The translations under genes were made by a program, and so were the position numbers. Positions 6,673-11,007 of a DNA stretch of 11,007 nucleotides are shown here, one piece after another; the first letter of the stretch is position 1, and every line of letters starts with the position of its first letter. The notes under the pieces were generated by a model that had not been told where the DNA came from, did no database searches, and saw only the letters and a program-made list of their open reading frames with translations. The DNA comes from Bacteroidales bacterium (GTDB taxonomy: Bacteria > Bacteroidota > Bacteroidia > Bacteroidales > UBA7960): NCBI GenBank assembly GCA_007122745.1, contig SKTA01000142.1, positions 1-11,007 on the forward strand, written 5' to 3'.

Positions 6673-8571
6673 TTATGTGACCCACTCAGAAAGCTCAAAC
6701 CAGCGATCTGACTTGTCTTCCAGCATTTTATCCACTTCAAGGTAACGAACGGATACCTCCGTAAGCTCTTCCGCACCAAGGTTGCCGCTGTTCATCTTTT
6801 GCAACAAGGCTTCTTTTTCCTGCTCCAGCATCGGAATTTCGGTTTCCAGGGCCTCAAATTCCTTTTGCTCCCTGTAGCTGAGTTTTTTCTTGTCCCTGTT
6901 GCGATCGGGTCTTTTTTGTTGTTCCTTTTTCTCTTTTTTTTCTGATGATGATGCAGATGAAAAGCGCTGCTTCTGTTGCACCCTGAAGTCTGTGTAGTTG
7001 CCGGGAAAATCTTTGATGTCGCCAACACCTCTGAACACAAAAAGGTGATCTGAAAGGCGATCCAGGAAGTACCGGTCGTGGGAAACGATCATCAGGCATC
7101 CCGGATAGGAGAGGAGAAAATCCTCCAGGATATTAAGTGTGTCAATGTCCAGATCGTTGGTGGGCTCGTCAAGGATGAGAAAATTAGGATTTTTCATCAG
7201 TATCGTGAGCAAATAGAGCCTTCTTTTTTCACCCCCACTCAAATTTTCAACCAGATCGTGGTGCATGTGGTTCGGAAAGTTGAAATGCCGGAGGAATTGT
7301 GCCGCACTCATACTGTAATCCTTTGCGAGGCGAATATAATCGGCCACATCCCGTATCACTTCAATCACTTTTTTGCTTGGGTCAACGTTTATCCCTTCCT
7401 GCCTGAAATAACCGAATTGTATGGTTTCACCTGTAACCACCTTCCCTGCATCAGGTCTGATGCTTTGTGTGATCAGGTTCACCAGGGTGCTTTTCCCTGT
7501 GCCATTCGGACCAACAATACCCACCCTTTCACCTCTCTTAAATACGTATGAGAAATCGTCCACGACCCGTTGATTATCGTATACTTTTCTGACATTAACA
7601 AGCTCGAGGATTTTTTTACCCAGCCGGGTAATATCCATTCGGATTTCACCGGCTGTCGATTCTTGCGGCTTGCCCGTTTCCTCTTTCAGGTGATGATATG
7701 ACTGTATCCTTGCTTTGGATTTGGTGGTTCGGGCCGGCGGACTTCTGCGCATCCAGTCCGTTTCTTTACGTAGCAGGTTCAGAGCTTTTTCATTTTGAGC
7801 AGCTTCTGCTTCCTTCCTGGCCTGCTTTTTCTCCAGGAAATAGGGATAATTGCCTTTATAGGTATAGATTGTGTTGTTTTCAAGCTCAATGATCTCGTTA
7901 CAAACGGCATCCAGGAAATAGCGGTCGTGGGTAACCATCAGCAATGTGATCTTTTGTCTGCTGAAAAAGCCCTCCAGCCATTCAATCATCTCAATATCCA
8001 GGTGGTTGGTCGGCTCATCCAGCAGTAAAAAATCAGGTTCTTCGATCAGTACTTTTGCCAGCGCCAGCCGTTTCAATTGTCCGCCCGAAAGGCTTGAGAC
8101 AGGTGTTTTCAGCCTGCCGATTTTGAGCATCGTCAGCACCTGCTTAACACGTTGTTCATAATCCCATGCCTGCAAGGCGTCCATCCGTTCTATCACCTTT
8201 TCCAGTGATTTTTTACCTGTTTCGGTTTCAATGTAACCAGGTTCGCTGATCAGTTCTTCATAATCGCGGATGGCACGTGTTTGCTCATTATCGGCAGATA
8301 GGAGTGACTCAGCAACACTTAAGGAAGGATCAAATGTAGGTTCCTGTGGCAGATAAGACATGCGCAGCCCGTTTCTGTAGGTGCAAATACCTTCGTCCGG
8401 AGTGTCCAGACCGGAGAGAATATTCAGCAGCGTTGTTTTTCCGGTTCCATTCCGGGCAATCAGTGCTACTTTTTGTCCCTGGGCAATGCTGATAGAAATT
8501 CCCTGAAAAAGGACTTTTTCACCATATGCTTTGGTAACTTCCCTTGCCTGAATGTAGTTGATGGGCTCCAT
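6673..8571 (-). CDS. uup: ABC-F family ATPase, Uup-like
   Basis: A 632-residue soluble protein with two ABC ATPase domains and no membrane segments, so an ABC-F translation or ribosome-associated factor rather than a transporter. Domain 1 has Walker A NGTGKTT (41-47), signature LSGGQLKR (161-168) and LLLDEPTNHLD (182-192). Domain 2 has GPNGTGKST (354-362), LSGGEKRR (444-451) and LILDEPTNDLD (465-475). The first Walker A has Ala39 where Gly is usual. The charged helical linker between the domains (about 245-300) is the ABC-F ribosome/tRNA-contacting region. A Lys-rich linker (about 544-563) leads to a C-terminal coiled coil (about 564-628), as in Uup, which is associated with DNA and with ribosome rescue. 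LDEPTNDLD in domain 2 and the coiled coil favour Uup over EttA or antibiotic-resistance ABC-F types. The start Met at 8571 begins just before the first ABC beta-strand. Confidence 0.93.
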   Translation of the reverse strand: MEPINYIQAREVTKAYGEKVLFQGISISIAQGQKVALIARNGTGKTTLLNILSGLDTPDEGICTYRNGLRMSYLPQEPTFDPSLSVAESLLSADNEQTRAIRDYEELISEPGYIETETGKKSLEKVIERMDALQAWDYEQRVKQVLTMLKIGRLKTPVSSLSGGQLKRLALAKVLIEEPDFLLLDEPTNHLDIEMIEWLEGFFSRQKITLLMVTHDRYFLDAVCNEIIELENNTIYTYKGNYPYFLEKKQARKEAEAAQNEKALNLLRKETDWMRRSPPARTTKSKARIQSYHHLKEETGKPQESTAGEIRMDITRLGKKILELVNVRKVYDNQRVVDDFSYVFKRGERVGIVGPNGTGKSTLVNLITQSIRPDAGKVVTGETIQFGYFRQEGINVDPSKKVIEVIRDVADYIRLAKDYSMSAAQFLRHFNFPNHMHHDLVENLSGGEKRRLYLLTILMKNPNFLILDEPTNDLDIDTLNILEDFLLSYPGCLMIVSHDRYFLDRLSDHLFVFRGVGDIKDFPGNYTDFRVQQKQRFSSASSSEKKEKKEQQKRPDRNRDKKKLSYREQKEFEALETEIPMLEQEKEALLQKMNSGNLGAEELTEVSVRYLEVDKMLEDKSDRWFELSEWVT

Positions 8572-8578
8572 AAGGGCG

Positions 8579-8586
8579 CAAAGGTA
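8579..8586 (-). promoter_or_regulatory. Putative -7 promoter box of uup
   Basis: Read on the minus strand this is TACCTTTG, an exact match to the Bacteroidota -7 consensus TAnnTTTG, followed by GCGCCCTT and the uup ATG. Its end lies 7 bases before the start codon, so a transcript from it would be almost leaderless. No TTG occurs at the usual 17-23 base spacing; the nearest are 13 and 26 bases away. The box is supported by sequence and position, but the promoter is incomplete. Confidence 0.45.
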
Positions 8587-8594
8587 GTAAGAAA

Positions 8595-8626
8595 CTTAAC
8601 AACTAAACTTCTCAACAACTAAACAT
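8595..8626. repeat. Two-copy 16-bp direct repeat upstream of uup
   Basis: Two adjacent 16-base units (8595-8610 and 8611-8626) agree at 14 of 16 positions and share the 11-mer AACAACTAAAC. They fill most of the 79-base gap between the S9 protease stop and the uup start, directly upstream of the putative uup -7 box and over the place of its -33 region. They could be paired sites for a regulator or a simple local duplication. Confidence 0.75.
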
Positions 8627-8650
8627 CTTTATGCATAAGTGCGTCCTTGG

Positions 8651-11007
8651 TTACAAATCCCTTACGTACCTGTTAAGCCATTCCAGCCATTCCCAGTGCA
8701 TGTGCAAAACAGATTCTCTTGCACGGTAACCGTGGCTTTCGTGGGGGAGCATTACCAGCCTGACGGTGGCGCCATGACCACGCAGTGCGTCATAATACCT
8801 TTCACTTTGCATGGGAAATGTGCCGGAGTTGTTGTCGTCGGCACCGTGAATGAGCAGCATGGGGACATCCATTTTGTCGGCGTGCATAAATGGTGACATA
8901 CCGTTATAAACCTCAGGTGCTTCCCAGTAAGTGCGCTCTTCAAGCTGGAACCCAAACGGGGTAAGGGTTCTGTTGTAGGCACCGCTGCGTGCCACACCGG
9001 CAGCAAAAATATCGCTGTGCGTTAATAGGTTGGCAGTCATGAATGCGCCATAAGAGTGTCCGGAAACACCTACGCGATCAGGGTCTGTTACACCCATGTC
9101 GATGAGGGTGCTGATGCCTGCATCGGCGTTTGCCACCAGCTGTTCCACAAAAGTATCATTGGGCTCACCGGTTTCTCCGGCTACTATTGGAAATGCCGCA
9201 TTGTTCAGAACGGCATAACCCTGTGTGACAAGCATTACTATTGAGGTTGAACCAAGACGGGTGTATGTATAAGGTGAACCGGTGACTTGTCCGGCGCCGT
9301 CTGTGGTCAGAAACTCACGAGGGTAGGCCCAGAAAATGGTTGGCAGCGGATCATCCGTTCCCGGAGTGAAGTCCGGAGGCAGGAAAAGTTCACCGGATAA
9401 GGGGATACCGTCTTCTCTTTCGTAGTAAATCATTTCTTTCTGCAAGGCACGAAGCTGAGGAAAGGGTTCAGGGAAGTCTGTGATTTGGGTCATTTGGTCA
9501 CTTCTGAGGTCACGCAGGTAATAGTTTGGATGATCCTCAATCGATTCACGCATCGTGACAATCAGTCTGCGGTTCGGGTCAATAATCCGAATGGGCCGCT
9601 CATAATAAGGTGCTTCGCTTCGCCAAAGCCTTGTGGTTTCACCGGTGTGAAAATGATACACATCCACAAAAGGACGATTTCCTTCCGGAGAAGCCCCCTG
9701 TCCTACCAAAAAGAGGTCACGGCCGTTTTCATCAAACATCAGAACAGAACGGCCATACGCATTTACTGTTGTTTGGAGGCTACCGGGGTCTCCATATCTG
9801 TCTTCTGTTGATCTTTCGCGTATTAGAGTAAGCCCTGCTGCAGGATCCGCCGGATGAAACGAGCTCATCTTTGCCATCCTTGTCGGGCGCCAGAATTCGG
9901 TTACAAGGGCAAAGTCATCATTGGCCCACTGAATGCCCGAGAAACGGTAATTCATTTTGAAGCCGGCTACCGGTTGTTCCTGAAAGGGTGCATCAAAAAA
10001 GAACACCTGGTCCCGGTATTCCGCTTTTGTGTTCGGGTCGCCACCGTCAAGGGCCTCCACCCAGAAAAGTGTTGCAGGTGCGTCGTTGCGCCAGGCGATT
10101 CTGCGTGGCCCTTCCCTGGTTGACCCAAAACCCCGGGGCATCTCTTCCGCCACTGGTATATCCGCAACAGTGCGGATGTGATTTCCTTCAATATCAATAA
10201 CATCATAGCGTTGTGCAAAACGGGAGAAAGGAACAATGTATGAGTAGGGCTTCTGCAATGTGGTAATCCTTATATACCTGCTGTCGGGTGATACCTGGAA
10301 TGACCAGATCACCGCAGGATCCCATATCTTTTCCGAATCTCCGTCAAGGTCAGCGATATGCAGTTGTGCTGTTGTATAATAATCAAAAATGGCTTCATCA
10401 TAAGTGTCTGAGAGCAGATCCTGAAAAGTTCTTACTGCTGCGCGTTTGCCAATGCTTTCCTGAACCAAAGGTCCTGTCGCTACACGGGGACGTTCCGGGG
10501 CAGGACCACGGTCGCTCAATACGGCAGCATAAATCAGCTGTTGGCTGTTTGTCAGCCAATTGAATGAATTACCCAAAATGTCGTTGATCACCGGACCTGT
10601 TACTGGCGAAGCGTGTGCTGTTCTAATGTCAAGCACCCAAAGCTCGATCCCTTCTTCGGTGGTGTTTAAAAAAGCAAGCTTTGTTCCGTCGGGCGCCCAT
10701 GAAGCACTTCTTATACGTGGGTTTTCAGGAAGTCCGGTCACATCACGCAGATTGCTGCCATCCACATCCATTAATTGTATACTGACGTTGTACCATCCGT
10801 GACTGGGACCATTTGTCTGAGGATCAAACCTAATGCCGGCAAAACGCATTTCCCCGGAGGCCAGGTCTTCGATTGCAGGAAGTCCGGGCCGCTCAAACAG
10901 CGCTACTGCATTATTGTGCGGACTAATACTCATGGATGGTGTGGTGGGTGCATCCACCAGTTCAATGATCTCAGGAGGTGGAAGCCGGTAACTCATCTCT
11001 GTCTGTG
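8651..11007 (-). CDS. S9-family serine protease, glutamyl-endopeptidase (CGEP)-like, 5' partial
   Basis: Prolyl-oligopeptidase-fold serine protease, cut at its 5' end by the window edge. The first Met in the window is at 10996, but the frame stays open upstream and reads Gln-Thr-Glu before it, which fits the start of a mature chain after a signal peptide. The true start therefore lies outside and export is likely. Numbering from that Met (781 residues), roughly 1-510 form a beta-propeller with WxxD/SPDS-type repeats (SWAPDGTKLAF, SPDSRYIRI), and about 522-781 form the alpha/beta hydrolase. The catalytic Ser648 is in GHSYG, with Asp721 in HGADD and His755 in HESHGY. The blocks RSGAYNRTLTPFGFQ (670-684) and NNSGTFPMQSER (722-733) are characteristic of the glutamyl endopeptidase S9D group, related to plant chloroplast CGEP. 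A Glu preference is inferred. It lies 79 bases upstream of uup on the same strand. Confidence 0.92.
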   Translation of the reverse strand, partial: QTEMSYRLPPPEIIELVDAPTTPSMSISPHNNAVALFERPGLPAIEDLASGEMRFAGIRFDPQTNGPSHGWYNVSIQLMDVDGSNLRDVTGLPENPRIRSASWAPDGTKLAFLNTTEEGIELWVLDIRTAHASPVTGPVINDILGNSFNWLTNSQQLIYAAVLSDRGPAPERPRVATGPLVQESIGKRAAVRTFQDLLSDTYDEAIFDYYTTAQLHIADLDGDSEKIWDPAVIWSFQVSPDSRYIRITTLQKPYSYIVPFSRFAQRYDVIDIEGNHIRTVADIPVAEEMPRGFGSTREGPRRIAWRNDAPATLFWVEALDGGDPNTKAEYRDQVFFFDAPFQEQPVAGFKMNYRFSGIQWANDDFALVTEFWRPTRMAKMSSFHPADPAAGLTLIRERSTEDRYGDPGSLQTTVNAYGRSVLMFDENGRDLFLVGQGASPEGNRPFVDVYHFHTGETTRLWRSEAPYYERPIRIIDPNRRLIVTMRESIEDHPNYYLRDLRSDQMTQITDFPEPFPQLRALQKEMIYYEREDGIPLSGELFLPPDFTPGTDDPLPTIFWAYPREFLTTDGAGQVTGSPYTYTRLGSTSIVMLVTQGYAVLNNAAFPIVAGETGEPNDTFVEQLVANADAGISTLIDMGVTDPDRVGVSGHSYGAFMTANLLTHSDIFAAGVARSGAYNRTLTPFGFQLEERTYWEAPEVYNGMSPFMHADKMDVPMLLIHGADDNNSGTFPMQSERYYDALRGHGATVRLVMLPHESHGYRARESVLHMHWEWLEWLNRYVRDL

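Noticed and set aside
7078..7551. 157-codon open frame on the plus strand opposite uup
   Set aside because: It lies wholly within the conserved second ABC domain on the other strand and encodes no recognisable protein pattern.
8629..8638. 10-bp palindrome TTATGCATAA between the S9 protease and uup genes
   Set aside because: It is short and A/T-rich, has no loop or T run, and is expected by chance at this length.

Overview
The window reads as a chromosomal housekeeping region of a member of the Bacteroidota (Bacteroidetes). Three things support this: a GldF/GldG gliding-type ABC transporter subunit, start codons without Shine-Dalgarno sequences, and promoter-like boxes of the Bacteroidota form (TTG, then TAnnTTTG) upstream of several genes. 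I cannot place it below phylum with confidence. Coding density is high and I see no insertion sequence, phage gene, CRISPR array, tRNA or rRNA.

Layout. Positions 1-81 hold the 3' flank of phoH, with a small hairpin and a heptamer tandem repeat that runs into the phoH stop codon. A PhoH-family ATPase gene lies on the minus strand (82-1065). It is divergent from a plus-strand group made of a DUF62/SAM-hydrolase-family protein (1167-1952), a fused GldF-GldG protein (1963-4362) and a membrane-anchored DUF4340-like protein (4370-5431). Gaps of 10 and 7 bases between these three suggest one operon. dnaN, the sliding clamp gene (5524-6648), follows after 92 bases and has a good promoter of its own. 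Converging on dnaN from the minus strand are an Uup-like ABC-F ATPase (6673-8571) and, upstream of it, the 5'-truncated gene of a secreted S9-family glutamyl-endopeptidase-like protease (8651 to beyond the window edge).

How the genes work together. The GldFG fusion and the DUF4340-like protein probably form the membrane and periplasmic part of one ABC complex. Its ATPase partner (GldA in Flavobacterium) is not in the window and must be encoded elsewhere. The DUF62 protein shares the transcript but has no obvious functional tie. PhoH, DnaN and the ABC-F protein are core RNA, replication and translation factors.

I did not find an obviously new defence or mobile system. The points most worth a second look are the single-chain GldF-GldG fusion, the DUF62 protein lacking the three residues known as the family's catalytic triad, the heptamer repeat overlapping the end of phoH, and a perfect 16-bp palindrome inside the dnaN promoter spacer.
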